The notes below the pieces were generated by a model, which saw only the letters and a list, made by a program, of their open reading frames with translations, made no database searches and was not told the DNA's origin. A program made the position numbers and the translations under genes. 63,829 bases of DNA from Shewanella holmiensis (lineage in GTDB: Bacteria > Pseudomonadota > Gammaproteobacteria > Enterobacterales > Shewanellaceae): positions 1-63,829 of the forward strand of contig NZ_JAMTCD010000022.1 in NCBI RefSeq assembly GCF_025370255.1, written 5' to 3'. Positions 7,833-16,745 of this stretch are shown piece by piece (within the stretch, counting starts at the first letter, position 1; the number at the start of each line of letters is the position of its first letter).

Positions 7833-9902
7833 TTACACGCCAATTTCACCGCCATCATTTTTACGGATCATCACTGTCGCCGCACGTGGACGAATTTGCA
7901 TCCCTGCGGGAGTGGCTTCAGTTGCAGTTGCTGAATATGGCCAGTTTCCTGGATGCTGAATATTCACAAATGCCGTTTTATAATCAGGCGTAATGGCAAA
8001 ACCCGTCACTTCACAGTCATTCGGTCCAACAAAGAAACGCTTCAACTGTGCTTGGGTTTCTGAACTTATCACCTGTTGTTTACCATTAGTATCTACCAGA
8101 GTAGATGGCACTACCGCCAGCATTTGATCGTTAGTGTAAGACGTCACTTCATCAGCACCATTATCGGTTTGCACCCATAAAATACCGCGCGCATCGAATG
8201 CTAAGCCATCGGGACTTGCGAACTGATTTAAATCATCTAAACCCGATAAGTTAGTGTCTGCGTCGCCCGCAGCTGGCGCGCCAAATACAAAGATATCCCA
8301 GCTAAATTCTGTTGCGCTATCGCCTTCATCCCAACGAATAACATGACCAAAACTGTTATTTAAACGAGGGTTAGCAGGGTTAGTGCTGTCCTTACGTTTG
8401 GTGTTATTAGTTAAGGTTAAATATACACTGCCTGTGAATGGGTCGACCGCCGCCCACTCAGGACGATCCATGGGTGTTGCGCCCACTAAATCGGCCGCGC
8501 CAGCGGTATTTAAAATAATTGCGGCCTGTGAATCAAAAGTACTGGCTAAAGTGCTGCCTTCTGTTGTGATTGCATCTAGGGTTAATGGTAACCATTCGCC
8601 GACGCCATCTTCGTTAAACTTGGCGACATAAAGTGTGCCCGCATTCATGTACTTATCACCCATAGCAATGCGATTACTACTATTGGCATCTGCAGGGTCC
8701 CATACCGCGTCAGATACAAACTTATACAGGTATTCAAAACGCGAATCATGGCCAGAATAAAACGTAATAGGTTGGCCTTCGGCTAACTTACCAAAGGTAC
8801 ATCCTTCGTGGCGGAAACGACCTAGCGCAGTACGTTTAACGGCACGAGAATTTGGATTATATGGATCAATTTCAACAATATAACCATGGCCGTTGGCTTC
8901 ATTACGATAATCTTGTCCCGCATTAGCCCCTACAGGCGTAATGTCAAAACGGGCAAACTCATCTAAGCGCTCATCGTCATCACCGGCTAAATGCTCCCAA
9001 CCGTAACGTGTCCCTTTAGTCGCAATACCAATACGTGATTGATCTGCTGCTAATGTGCCTTTATTAACAAAGTAACCTGGCCAGTTTTCTTCGCAAGTTA
9101 AATACGTCCCCCAAGGCGTGCTGCCATTACCACAATTATTTAACGTACCACGGGCTTGGCTGCCGTCTGGTGAATAGCGGGTTTCTAAATAGCTGGTGTA
9201 CGCCAGAGGTCCTGCAACATCCATCACACTAGCGCCGGTAAAGCGACGATTATGTGCATCGTTTGCTACCACTTCCCACATACCGTTAGTTAATTTTATG
9301 CGCACTACAGACACACCATGAGCATTGATTTCTTTACGGATTTCATCAATTACCGTGCGATTTCCATTGGTATCAAATGTGGGGCCGGTTGGATGCAGGG
9401 CATCTTCATCAATATACTCATGGTTAATACACAATAAGCCATCGTCGCCAGCATCATTTAATGGGAAAAAATGCATGCCGTCATGGTGCATACCCACTGA
9501 GTTAGCTTGATCTTCACCTGTGTTACTGCCGTCTGATTTCCACTCTGATGCTTTTGAATTCAGTGGCGTTCCCCATGGCGCTAATACATAAGCTGAATAT
9601 CCCGCTGGCACAGCGACTGCATCGATTTTTGAGCCCGCAATTGAGTCAAAACCTAACACGGCAGAACTTGTTGTGGGCGCTGTAGGTGTTGTCGGAGTAG
9701 TTGGCGTGGTTGGCGTCGTGGTCACTGAATTATCGTCAGAACCACAAGCGGTTAATCCAACACCCGCAAATGCCGTCATCGCGCTGATCCCTAGGCCTCT
9801 TTTCACAAAGTTACGACGAGATAAGTGTTTTTCCATCACTTGCTCAAAAGGCGTGTTATTGCTTTGGTTAAAACGGCGGGGATCAAAAGTCGCTTTGCTC
9901 AT
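7833..9902 (-). CDS. phoX: PhoX-family alkaline phosphatase, Tat-exported
   Basis: A 689-residue secreted phosphatase of the PhoX (DUF839) family, which uses Ca and Fe cofactors to release phosphate from many phosphomonoesters. The twin-arginine motif SRRNFVK is at about 28-34. LTAC at about 50-53 could make it a lipoprotein. A Thr-Pro repeat linker follows before the catalytic part. Family segments seen include CINHEYIDE, GTYLTCEENWPGYF, RHEGCTFGK and SPDGLAFDARGILWVQTD. The frame is open to 10001, but ATG 9902 has AAGGA eight bases upstream and gives the usual Tat N-terminus, so I use it. A PhoB-like box array lies 115-143 bases upstream, which suggests induction by phosphate starvation. 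Confidence 0.93.
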   Translation of the reverse strand: MSKATFDPRRFNQSNNTPFEQVMEKHLSRRNFVKRGLGISAMTAFAGVGLTACGSDDNSVTTTPTTPTTPTTPTAPTTSSAVLGFDSIAGSKIDAVAVPAGYSAYVLAPWGTPLNSKASEWKSDGSNTGEDQANSVGMHHDGMHFFPLNDAGDDGLLCINHEYIDEDALHPTGPTFDTNGNRTVIDEIRKEINAHGVSVVRIKLTNGMWEVVANDAHNRRFTGASVMDVAGPLAYTSYLETRYSPDGSQARGTLNNCGNGSTPWGTYLTCEENWPGYFVNKGTLAADQSRIGIATKGTRYGWEHLAGDDDERLDEFARFDITPVGANAGQDYRNEANGHGYIVEIDPYNPNSRAVKRTALGRFRHEGCTFGKLAEGQPITFYSGHDSRFEYLYKFVSDAVWDPADANSSNRIAMGDKYMNAGTLYVAKFNEDGVGEWLPLTLDAITTEGSTLASTFDSQAAIILNTAGAADLVGATPMDRPEWAAVDPFTGSVYLTLTNNTKRKDSTNPANPRLNNSFGHVIRWDEGDSATEFSWDIFVFGAPAAGDADTNLSGLDDLNQFASPDGLAFDARGILWVQTDNGADEVTSYTNDQMLAVVPSTLVDTNGKQQVISSETQAQLKRFFVGPNDCEVTGFAITPDYKTAFVNIQHPGNWPYSATATEATPAGMQIRPRAATVMIRKNDGGEIGV
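9663..9722 (-). repeat. Thr-Thr-Pro repeat linker inside phoX
   Basis: A low-complexity stretch encodes repeated Thr-Thr-Pro units just after the putative lipid-attachment cysteine of PhoX. An almost identical linker follows the lipobox of the duplicated lipoprotein gene near 24760-24810. It is probably a flexible tether holding the enzyme away from the membrane. Confidence 0.8.
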
Positions 9903-10016
9903 AATATGTCCTTTAAATGTCTCTAAGTTGTCATCGGCAACGAATAAACTTGCTTTTATAAGATTAGTTTCCGGACACAAGATAAGCACTGAGTGTGACA
10001 ATTCAGCGTAAATTAG

Positions 10017-10045
10017 ATGACATAAAAATGGCAGTTTAAAGACAA
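10017..10045 (-). promoter_or_regulatory. Putative Pho box array upstream of phoX
   Basis: On the plus strand three 7-base units lie exactly 11 bases apart: ATGACAT (10017), ATGGCAG (10028) and AAGACAA (10039), with spacers AAAA and TTTA. On the coding strand this reads as direct repeats close to CTGTCAT with AT-rich 4-base spacers, which is the PhoB binding pattern, in the right orientation for phoX. This is a visual match; binding is inferred. Confidence 0.75.
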
Positions 10046-10216
10046 ACGAGATGGGTAATTAATTTAAATAACGCCGAGTTTTCTTTATTCACCAAAACGC
10101 AGGGTATTGAGGCAAGGGCATATTCTATTCGCAATGCCTGAAAAAGGCTTCGTAGTCCAAAATAAACGGCGTTAGTGGGATCGCTTTAATATTTGTCCCC
10201 CCTGACAGCAGCACGA

Positions 10217-10525
10217 TTAATGAACATTGCCCACCAATAAATCTATCCATAGGTCCGGTTGTGCAATCATAAACTCGTATACCTGTTTGTTGAATAAAGT
10301 GATGCGAATAGCCTCGGTCGTGAGCGGAATAGCGCCTCCGCCTTTGCCTAAACATTTACCCACAGAAGCAATTTCTGAGCACTTAAATTTGTAAGGCCCT
10401 AGGCCGAACATTTGGTTAAACGGCTCAAAAATCACTTCAGTTTCAGTAAGCTGAAGCTTACCATCAGCTCTTGCTACGCCGTTCTGCACAGTAGCAATAG
10501 ATGATTTGATCTGATTAATTGACAT
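10217..10525 (-). CDS. Small GRAM/PH-like protein, paralogue of the 12.4 kb gene
   Basis: A 102-residue cytoplasmic protein without signal peptide or membrane segment. Its pattern of alternating strands and the central segment GLGPYKFKCSEIASV resemble a GRAM/PH-like beta-sandwich, but that assignment is tentative. It aligns over nearly its whole length with the protein encoded at 12418-12801: NGVARADGKL with KGAFRAEGTL, GPYKFKCSEIASV with GPYMIDLDSIKSV, and AQPDLWIDLL with ASPQVWHEII. AAGGAAG five bases before the ATG supports the start. It is the last gene of a probable four-gene leftward unit, 32 bases after the helicase. Function unknown. Confidence 0.75.
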   Translation of the reverse strand: MSINQIKSSIATVQNGVARADGKLQLTETEVIFEPFNQMFGLGPYKFKCSEIASVGKCLGKGGGAIPLTTEAIRITLFNKQVYEFMIAQPDLWIDLLVGNVH

Positions 10526-10557
10526 AATACTTCCTTATACCATGTATTCATTTAGCC

Positions 10558-11820
10558 CTAACGCTTCTTTGATTGTGCGAGTGCTTTTTGCCTTGCCTGT
10601 TGTTTCAATGAGCCTTTCTTAGTTTTACGGGTTACAGGGGCGATTTGGGTTAAATCAGGCTCAAACCCTGGGTACCATTGCTGCGGTAGCCGTTTATCTA
10701 AATAAGCCTCTAATTTGACCAGCAAAGGCTCATCATCAACGCTCAACAATGTTATTGCATGCCCAGTTTGCCCTGCACGGCCTGTACGACCAATACGATG
10801 AACATAATCTTCCAGCTTAAAGGGGAGCTCCATATTCACAACAACATTGAGCTGACTGATATCAATACCACGGGCCGCTACATCGGTGGCCACCAGCGCA
10901 GTAAGTTGCTCAGCCTTAAAGTCAGTAAGCACTTGATCACGTACTGATTGCGATAAATCAGCGTGGAATGCAGCCACTTTTACGCCGCGTTGGCTCATCT
11001 GCTTTACAAGTAAATCAGCGTCCTGTTTAGTGCGGCTAAAAATAAGTACTTGCTGCCATTGTTCAGCCTGAATAAGTCGGCACAATAGATCGCATTTTCG
11101 TTTAGCATCTACATTATAAACCCGCTCGGTTACCGTCACCGCAGTTTGATTACGCGCATGGGCTTCAATCACTTTGGCCTGGGTCAGTAAACGCTTACTG
11201 AACGAAAAAACTCGATCGTCTAATGTGGCTGAAAATAGCAAGGTTTGTCGCTGTTTAGGTAAACGTTTTAATACCTCAATAATTTCATCACGAAAGCCCA
11301 TATCTAGCATGCGGTCAGCTTCATCAATGACAAAATAATCAACCGCTGACAAACTCGTCGCACGTTGGCGTAGTAAATCTAATAATCGCCCAGGAGTCGC
11401 CACAATAATATCAACGCCTGCGGTTAATTGCGCTTTTTGGGCTTGGGTACTCACGCCGCCGTATAGCAGCGCTGCGCTGATGGCACTATCGCCTATAAGT
11501 AGGCTTAAATTTTGATGTACCTGCTGAGCCAGCTCGCGGGTTGGGGTTAAAATTAATCCGCTAACCCGTTTGTCTGAAGCGGTGTCGTTCGTCTGCTGAT
11601 GGTGGTGTTGGCTTAGCGCTTGCTGGCTTAGCAATTGATGTAAAATGGGTAAACAAAACGCCGCTGTTTTGCCCGTACCCGTTTGCGCGCCCGCCATCAC
11701 ATCTTTACCTGACAAAATAACCGGGATCGCCTGCGCTTGTATGTCGGTAGGTTGTATAAAGTTAAGTGTACTTAAACGAGATAATAGTTGCGGATGTAAT
11801 GCTAACGCGCCAAAAGCCAT
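10558..11820 (-). CDS. DEAD-box ATP-dependent RNA helicase, RhlE-like
   Basis: A 420-residue RNA helicase with all core motifs in order: Q motif FIQPTDIQAQAI, motif I AQTGTGKT, Ia PTRELAQQ, Ib TPGRLLDLL, II DEAD, III SAT, V ATDVAARGID and VI HRIGRTGRAG. A basic tail (RKTKKGSLKQQARQKA) is typical of RhlE-type proteins and aids RNA binding. A role in ribosome assembly or RNA decay is known for the family; the exact member is not determinable. The frame is open to 11844, but ATG 11820 has GGGAGA upstream at good spacing and gives the normal start MAFGAL. The gene lies between the GNAT gene and the small paralogue, probably in one transcript. Confidence 0.93.
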   Translation of the reverse strand: MAFGALALHPQLLSRLSTLNFIQPTDIQAQAIPVILSGKDVMAGAQTGTGKTAAFCLPILHQLLSQQALSQHHHQQTNDTASDKRVSGLILTPTRELAQQVHQNLSLLIGDSAISAALLYGGVSTQAQKAQLTAGVDIIVATPGRLLDLLRQRATSLSAVDYFVIDEADRMLDMGFRDEIIEVLKRLPKQRQTLLFSATLDDRVFSFSKRLLTQAKVIEAHARNQTAVTVTERVYNVDAKRKCDLLCRLIQAEQWQQVLIFSRTKQDADLLVKQMSQRGVKVAAFHADLSQSVRDQVLTDFKAEQLTALVATDVAARGIDISQLNVVVNMELPFKLEDYVHRIGRTGRAGQTGHAITLLSVDDEPLLVKLEAYLDKRLPQQWYPGFEPDLTQIAPVTRKTKKGSLKQQARQKALAQSKKR

Positions 11821-11942
11821 GTTTGTTTCTCCCAGAGTGAACAAAGGATCTTAGCACAAGCTTGATAAATGCAAGATGGAAAAACGCTAATCTAAACCAC
11901 TAAATATCGTAGATTTCATCACTGTTCCTACCCCATAAAGGC

Positions 11943-12428
11943 TTAGGCTTGCTGATATAAATCTAAGCTGGCTGGTAAATCTTTACGCTGCTCATCGGTA
12001 AGTGGCACTTTGACGAAACCATAGCGTTTAATCAGCGCCAAAGACCCAGCATTATGCGATGCAACATAGGCAAAAAGTGGAGCTTGGGGCAACAAAGGTA
12101 AAAACTGTTTTAATGCTTGAGAGGCGATACCCTGCCCCCAATAGTCTTGGTCAATCCAGTAACCGATTAAGCGACCTGCAATGGCTTTATCATCCGCAGG
12201 TTTATGCCAACTTAAAATACTACCAATAAGGGTGTTGTTCAGCCAAATCCCCATGGCAATATTACCTGCTACACCAAGCACATTTTGTTGCCAATGCTGA
12301 AAAAAAGCAGCACGTTCTCTTGGGGGGAAGTCTGCCATTTTATTCGCTATAGGATCATGCTCAAACTCAAACAACTTTGTTAAGTCAGCCTCAGTTATTG
12401 GCAACAGTTCAATTGGGTTAGTTGTCAT
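11943..12428 (-). CDS. GNAT-family N-acetyltransferase (RimJ/RimL-like)
   Basis: A 161-residue acetyltransferase that would transfer acetyl from acetyl-CoA to an amine. The acetyl-CoA loop DYWGQGIASQAL (RimL-like) follows the strand GRLIGYWID, and ASHNAGSLALIKRYGFVKV is the usual C-terminal region. The substrate is not evident. The gene overlaps the upstream small GRAM-like gene by 11 bases, so the two are likely translationally coupled. Confidence 0.88.
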   Translation of the reverse strand: MTTNPIELLPITEADLTKLFEFEHDPIANKMADFPPRERAAFFQHWQQNVLGVAGNIAMGIWLNNTLIGSILSWHKPADDKAIAGRLIGYWIDQDYWGQGIASQALKQFLPLLPQAPLFAYVASHNAGSLALIKRYGFVKVPLTDEQRKDLPASLDLYQQA

Positions 12429-12801
12429 TGGCAGGGCGTTTAGAAAAAGGTTCTGATGCAGATTTAAGCGATACCGTTGGCGTTATGGTTGAACTAATAA
12501 TCTCATGCCACACTTGAGGTGATGCTAAAATGAAGCGAAATTTCTGACTATCAAAAGTGATCACCTGAATAGAATCAGCCTCTATCGGAATAAGCCCAGC
12601 CCCTCGGCTCCAACACATTGCCACTGACTTAATACTATCTAAATCAATCATATAAGGACCGTATTTTAAGTCTGGGTCAAAAGATTCAAAATGCAGCTGT
12701 TCATCTTCAATCCACAAGGTGCCCTCTGCACGAAATGCCCCTTTTTGTATGGTGGCCTGAGTTGAATCAGTCACATCATTTGATAAGCCCATTACGAACA
12801 T
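12418..12801 (-). CDS. Small GRAM/PH-like protein, paralogue of the 10.2 kb gene
   Basis: A 127-residue protein with the same fold pattern as the 10217-10525 product, plus a C-terminal extension of about 30 polar residues ending RPANDN. Two upstream ATGs exist (12813 and 12801). I choose 12801 because GGAGA lies seven bases before it, while nothing resembling a ribosome-binding site precedes 12813. It is the first gene of the leftward unit GRAM-like / GNAT / helicase / GRAM-like. The duplication on both ends of the unit suggests that the two proteins work on related targets, but the function is unknown. Confidence 0.72.
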   Translation of the reverse strand: MFVMGLSNDVTDSTQATIQKGAFRAEGTLWIEDEQLHFESFDPDLKYGPYMIDLDSIKSVAMCWSRGAGLIPIEADSIQVITFDSQKFRFILASPQVWHEIISSTITPTVSLKSASEPFSKRPANDN

Positions 12802-12995
12802 ATTTGTCTCCATTTGTGATCTAGAACATTAGTATAACGGCTCGCTTAGGCATCTCAAGCTTTGTTGTATTTATTTAGTTCATTGAAAATATTTAATTTT
12901 TAACCCACTGCTTCTACACTGTTTATAAATGCTAACCAACTGATTAATAAAATATGGCATTATGTTTCCACCGTCAGCGAATAACTCTAGCAACC

Positions 12996-13622
12996 ATGAA
13001 TAAAGCCACCTTATATTATGTATATGACCCAATGTGCAGTTGGTGTTGGGGTTACCACATCACATGGACAAGGCTACAAAAGCAGTTAGCAGCCAAAATG
13101 CCAGATGTAAAAGTTCAATATGTGTTGGGCGGGCTAGCCCCTGATAGTGATCTGCCTATGCCACATGAAATGCAGCAATTTTTGCAGCAAACCTGGCACA
13201 AAATCCACCAGCAATTAGGCACGGTATTTAACCATGACTTTTGGACATGCTGCTACCCCAGACGCTCGACATACCCAAGTTGTCGCGCAGCCATTATCGC
13301 TCGCCAATCTGAGCAAGAAGCACAAATGATCTATGCCATTCAGCAGGCGTATTATTTACAGGCTAAAAACCCATCAAATATTGACGTGTTAATCGATATC
13401 GCCGTTAGTTTAGGTATCGACAAGCAGCATTTTGTTCAGCAAATAAGCAGTGATGAATTGAATCAACAATTAATGGCAGAACTCACCTTTGCAAGGCAAT
13501 TACCCATTCAAGGTTTTCCGTCATTAGTATTGCAATATCAGCAGCAGTTTTACCCTATAAAGCTTGATTATCAAGATGCAGACCCAAGTATAAATCACAT
13601 CCAGCACCTTATTGAAAGCTAG
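12996..13622 (+). CDS. DsbA-family thiol oxidoreductase-like protein
   Basis: A 208-residue thioredoxin-fold protein of the DsbA/FrnE group. The N-terminal strand YYVYDPMCSWCWGY carries a CxxC-type pair (CSWC), followed by a helical insertion and the cis-Pro loop GFPSLVL near the C-terminus. There is no signal peptide, so it probably acts in the cytoplasm on thiols or glutathione adducts. The frame is open from 12954, but homologues of this type start just before the first strand, so ATG 12996 is preferred; neither start has a strong ribosome-binding site. It lies immediately upstream of the DUF442-like gene. Confidence 0.85.
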   Translation: MNKATLYYVYDPMCSWCWGYHITWTRLQKQLAAKMPDVKVQYVLGGLAPDSDLPMPHEMQQFLQQTWHKIHQQLGTVFNHDFWTCCYPRRSTYPSCRAAIIARQSEQEAQMIYAIQQAYYLQAKNPSNIDVLIDIAVSLGIDKQHFVQQISSDELNQQLMAELTFARQLPIQGFPSLVLQYQQQFYPIKLDYQDADPSINHIQHLIES

Positions 13623-13656
13623 CACCCAATCATCAATCACCTACAGTAGGCAAACT

Positions 13657-14211
13657 ATGAAATTATTACAGCTCGCCACTTATCTGTTGTTATCACTTCT
13701 CATGATAAGCACCCACACTATGGCCAACATCGACCAGATAGATACCCGTAAATTGCAACAGATTAAAGCAGTTAAATTTAATGATAATCAGGTTATTACC
13801 GCTGGGCTACCGACAATAGAAGAGTTTGGCTTATTACAACAAGCTGGGGTAAAAACCGTGATCAACTTAATCCCCAATAACAACCCTAATGCCCTTAAAA
13901 ATGAGCAGCAAATTGTTACCGACCTTGGCATGCAATACCACAATATCAGTGTTGATTGGCAACAACCGACACTTGAAAACGTTGAGCAATTTTTTGCCTT
14001 AATGCGGGCCAATAATAATCAACCTGTGCTGGTACACTGCGCGGCAAACTATCGCGCGTCGGCATTTTATTACCTGTATTTAGCCACTCAGCAACATCAA
14101 GCTGTCGATATGCATCAGGCTTTATCGCCTTGGGGCAACTTATCAAACAGCTTTAAAGAATACCCACAATGGCAAGCATTAATAGAAACGGTAAAACAAA
14201 AATATCAGTAG
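13657..14211 (+). CDS. Exported DUF442/tyrosine-phosphatase-like protein
   Basis: A 184-residue protein with a signal peptide (about 1-23) and a phosphatase/rhodanese-like domain of the DUF442 type. The predicted nucleophile is C128 in VHCAANYRAS. The loop is C-x4-R, one residue shorter than the classic Cx5R of tyrosine phosphatases and the same length as rhodanese and beta-lactamase-hydrolase-like loops. It could be a phosphatase or a sulfurtransferase; the sequence does not decide. The frame opens at 13612, but ATG 13657 has AGGCA upstream and starts the signal peptide. It follows the DsbA-like gene by 34 bases, so the pair is likely an operon. Confidence 0.78.
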   Translation: MKLLQLATYLLLSLLMISTHTMANIDQIDTRKLQQIKAVKFNDNQVITAGLPTIEEFGLLQQAGVKTVINLIPNNNPNALKNEQQIVTDLGMQYHNISVDWQQPTLENVEQFFALMRANNNQPVLVHCAANYRASAFYYLYLATQQHQAVDMHQALSPWGNLSNSFKEYPQWQALIETVKQKYQ

Positions 14212-14310
14212 AGGATGAGCTAGCTAGGCACTTTACCGCCCTTTTTAAAGACATAAGATTAACCAAATAAAGCATCGACATTACTGAGTTCACACCAGTT
14301 TCAATAGACA

Positions 14311-14338
14311 AAAAGCGGGATGATGACATCCCGCTTTA
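14311..14338. terminator. Bidirectional rho-independent terminator
   Basis: The perfect 11-bp stem AAAGCGGGATG (14312-14322) pairs with CATCCCGCTTT (14327-14337) over ATGA. It sits between the convergent DUF442-like gene and the glycerophosphodiesterase gene. Confidence 0.9.
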
Positions 14339-14395
14339 ATCTAGTTGCACCAGCTAGAATGCACAAAGTAATGAATCTAAATGATTAGCTATCTG

Positions 14396-15679
14396 TTACT
14401 TGCCCATACAATTCGCATAATAAGTTACAGTGGCAGGCCAGTCGGAAAACACACCCATCACCCCAACTTGCTTCGCAAGTACATCTAATAACTCATAGGT
14501 GTCGCCTTCATTATCAATCGTGTCAGCAATACTTTGATAATACCAACCACCCGCCCCCTCACTAAGCAAACCTGAACGTTCAAGTGACCAAGCAATAATT
14601 TTCAGCCCTGCTGCGTTGGCCTCTTTAGCATATTCTGACGGCACAATGCTCTTATTATCGTCCAAGGTGACTAACATCCATAATGGTGGCGCGATAATCT
14701 TAACGCCATCTGCAACTAAGGTGTCCATACTGGGTGACCAGGTCGAACTATTTTGCGGATCAAAACCACTTAGATCGTAACGATCATCTAAATATACGGC
14801 TTGCTCGGCAAACTCCGGAGCATTGGCTATCCAGTATTTAATGTCATCTAAATTAAATGATTGCGGAAAAACCTTTGATGCTTCGACCCCAGCCGCTATA
14901 TATTCATCTAACATTTTCTGGGCATAATCTTGCTGACTAAAGCCATCAAACGGCATACTTACACTGGCTGATTTAAGCTCTGGGGTCATTTTCACTCCAG
15001 CGGCTTTAAATAGTTCGATGCTTTGGGCATGAGTCATTAACGTACCTTTTCCAGCATACAAATCGGTACGCCAATGGGGTGTGCCGTCCATAAACTCATC
15101 CACAGTTGTTGCATTAGGATTAAATCCGTCCATTTTACCTTTCAAGGTTATAAATTCTGCAAGGCTAATATCACTCGTACAACAGGTTGCCGTCGCACTG
15201 ATACCATTAGCGGCATCAGCTGGTGAAAAAGGTACGGAACATTTGTTAGCAAGAGTCGGAATAGCAAGAATATTGGTTGTTGTGGCTAAGTCACATTGTG
15301 AATGGCGACATACCAGCTCTTTGTCTGCTGTAAAGGTCACATCACATTCAACAATACCCGCCCCAGAATCAATCGCTGCTTGATAAGATTCTTTGGTATG
15401 CTCTGGAAATTGCATTGACGCACCGCGATGACCAATTGAAAAATCGGTGCGATAAAAGGCTCCATTTTTGCATTGTGCCAATTGGGTTTGAAGATCACCC
15501 GGCTGCATCTGGTCCACTAAAAACAGCGGCCTTACACCGACTTGCACACTGACACTGTTATCGAACTTTATTGAGTCAATGTTAGCCTGATCATTATCAT
15601 TACTATTACAGCCCGAAACCCATAAAACACTGATCAAAACTGAAACGATGCTCGACGTAATACCTGATTGCCTTGCCAT
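14396..15679 (-). CDS. Glycerophosphodiester phosphodiesterase lipoprotein
   Basis: A 427-residue enzyme of the GlpQ type that hydrolyses deacylated phospholipids such as glycerophosphocholine to glycerol-3-phosphate plus an alcohol. The GDPD signatures are clear: SIGHRGAS (catalytic His/Arg), [23 protein letters not shown] and the second His in VCRHSQCD, followed by TPELKSAS. The N-terminus is a lipoprotein signal (SVLWVSGC). The frame opens at 15700; ATG 15679 is better because GGAG precedes it at seven bases. A PhoB-like array lies 59-87 bases upstream, fitting a phosphate-scavenging role. It lies divergent from mtgA. Confidence 0.92.
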   Translation of the reverse strand: MARQSGITSSIVSVLISVLWVSGCNSNDNDQANIDSIKFDNSVSVQVGVRPLFLVDQMQPGDLQTQLAQCKNGAFYRTDFSIGHRGASMQFPEHTKESYQAAIDSGAGIVECDVTFTADKELVCRHSQCDLATTTNILAIPTLANKCSVPFSPADAANGISATATCCTSDISLAEFITLKGKMDGFNPNATTVDEFMDGTPHWRTDLYAGKGTLMTHAQSIELFKAAGVKMTPELKSASVSMPFDGFSQQDYAQKMLDEYIAAGVEASKVFPQSFNLDDIKYWIANAPEFAEQAVYLDDRYDLSGFDPQNSSTWSPSMDTLVADGVKIIAPPLWMLVTLDDNKSIVPSEYAKEANAAGLKIIAWSLERSGLLSEGAGGWYYQSIADTIDNEGDTYELLDVLAKQVGVMGVFSDWPATVTYYANCMGK

Positions 15680-15726
15680 GTTAATACTCCATATTGTCAT
15701 GTGTAACTCATTAAAACGGCTAGCTT

Positions 15727-15766
15727 ACAAAATGAATATGACTAAAATATCGAAATAATATGACAA
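15727..15766 (-). promoter_or_regulatory. Putative Pho box array upstream of the glycerophosphodiesterase
   Basis: Units ATGACTA (15738), ATCGAAA (15749) and ATGACAA (15760) are spaced 11 bases apart with AT-only spacers, and ACAAAAT (15727) continues the period. On the coding strand two GTCAT cores lie exactly 22 bases apart, two PhoB periods. The middle unit is degenerate. Confidence 0.65.
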
Positions 15767-15904
15767 CCTCGATTTGACCAAAGTAGTCGAGTAAAATGAG
15801 TTAATGGAAATAGCACTGCTGTAATAATTTAGTTAACAGCGCAATAATCTATACTTTGGGCACATTAAGCACCTGATATTTGTTAACCCAACATGAGGCA
15901 ATGA

Positions 15905-16585
15905 ATGGAAGCTACTAAACGCGGATTTTTTGGTTGGGCATGGCTTATTACTTGGAGTGGCACATTATTATTAGTGCTGTGCCTATTGGTATTACGATTT
16001 GTTCCACCACCAACCACTTCATTTATGCTTCAAAGCCCGTATCCGATAAGCTACCAATGGATAGATATTGATAAACTGCCTTCCCGCGTACCACTGGCGT
16101 TTGTGGCCTCAGAAGATCAACATTTTCCAGCGCATTTTGGTCTTGATTTAACCTCGATTACCGACGCCCTGACCCAACATGACAAGGGTAAAGGGCTTAG
16201 GGGGGCCAGCACTATTACCCAACAAACCGCAAAAAACCTGTTTTTATGGTCTGGACGTAGCTATGTACGTAAAGGATTAGAAGCTATGTTAGCGGTGAGT
16301 TTTGAAGTGGTTTGGGGTAAAAAACGTATTCTAGAAGTGTATTTAAACGTCGCAGAATTTGGCAAAGGCATTTATGGCGTTGAAGCCGCTAGCCTACATT
16401 ACTTCGATAAATCAGCTAGATATCTCACCATTGATGAAGCAGCTCAGTTAGCCATATTATTACCCAGCCCTCGTAAGCGAAACCCGCATGATTTAACCCC
16501 ATACCTGCAACAACGGGTTGCCTGGGTTAAACGACAAATGCGCCAACTGGGTAATGATTATCTTGCGCCCATTTTGAACGATTAA
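15905..16585 (+). CDS. mtgA: Monofunctional biosynthetic peptidoglycan transglycosylase
   Basis: A 226-residue inner-membrane enzyme that polymerises lipid II into glycan strands. It has one N-terminal membrane segment (about 12-31) and a family 51 glycosyltransferase domain. Diagnostic motifs are SEDQHFPAHFGLD (catalytic Glu), GASTITQQTAKNLFLW, RKGLEAML and KKRILEVYLNVAEFG. No transpeptidase domain follows, which distinguishes it from bifunctional PBPs. GAGG six bases before the ATG supports the start. Confidence 0.95.
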   Translation: MEATKRGFFGWAWLITWSGTLLLVLCLLVLRFVPPPTTSFMLQSPYPISYQWIDIDKLPSRVPLAFVASEDQHFPAHFGLDLTSITDALTQHDKGKGLRGASTITQQTAKNLFLWSGRSYVRKGLEAMLAVSFEVVWGKKRILEVYLNVAEFGKGIYGVEAASLHYFDKSARYLTIDEAAQLAILLPSPRKRNPHDLTPYLQQRVAWVKRQMRQLGNDYLAPILND

Positions 16586-16607
16586 AGCTAATTTGACGCA
16601 ATTAGCA

Positions 16608-16660
16608 GATTACTGCTGCGTCATTCATCTTGATATCGCCAACAACAGAATGACGCATCG
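16608..16660. other. Hairpin after mtgA
   Basis: TGCGTCATTC (16617-16626) pairs with GAATGACGCA (16648-16657) over 21 bases. There is no U-run, so it may be an RNA-stability or attenuating structure and not a classic terminator. Confidence 0.4.
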
Positions 16661-16745
16661 CAGATGTTAATTAACAGGATTTGCCCCCTGTTTGCTGCTA
16701 GAATACCGCCTTATTTTGATCCGCTTGTGACGATAAAGGCTGGCT

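Noticed and set aside
10125..10355. 76-codon leftward frame
   Set aside because: Overlaps the small paralogue gene in another frame; that gene has a real ribosome-binding site and a paralogue.
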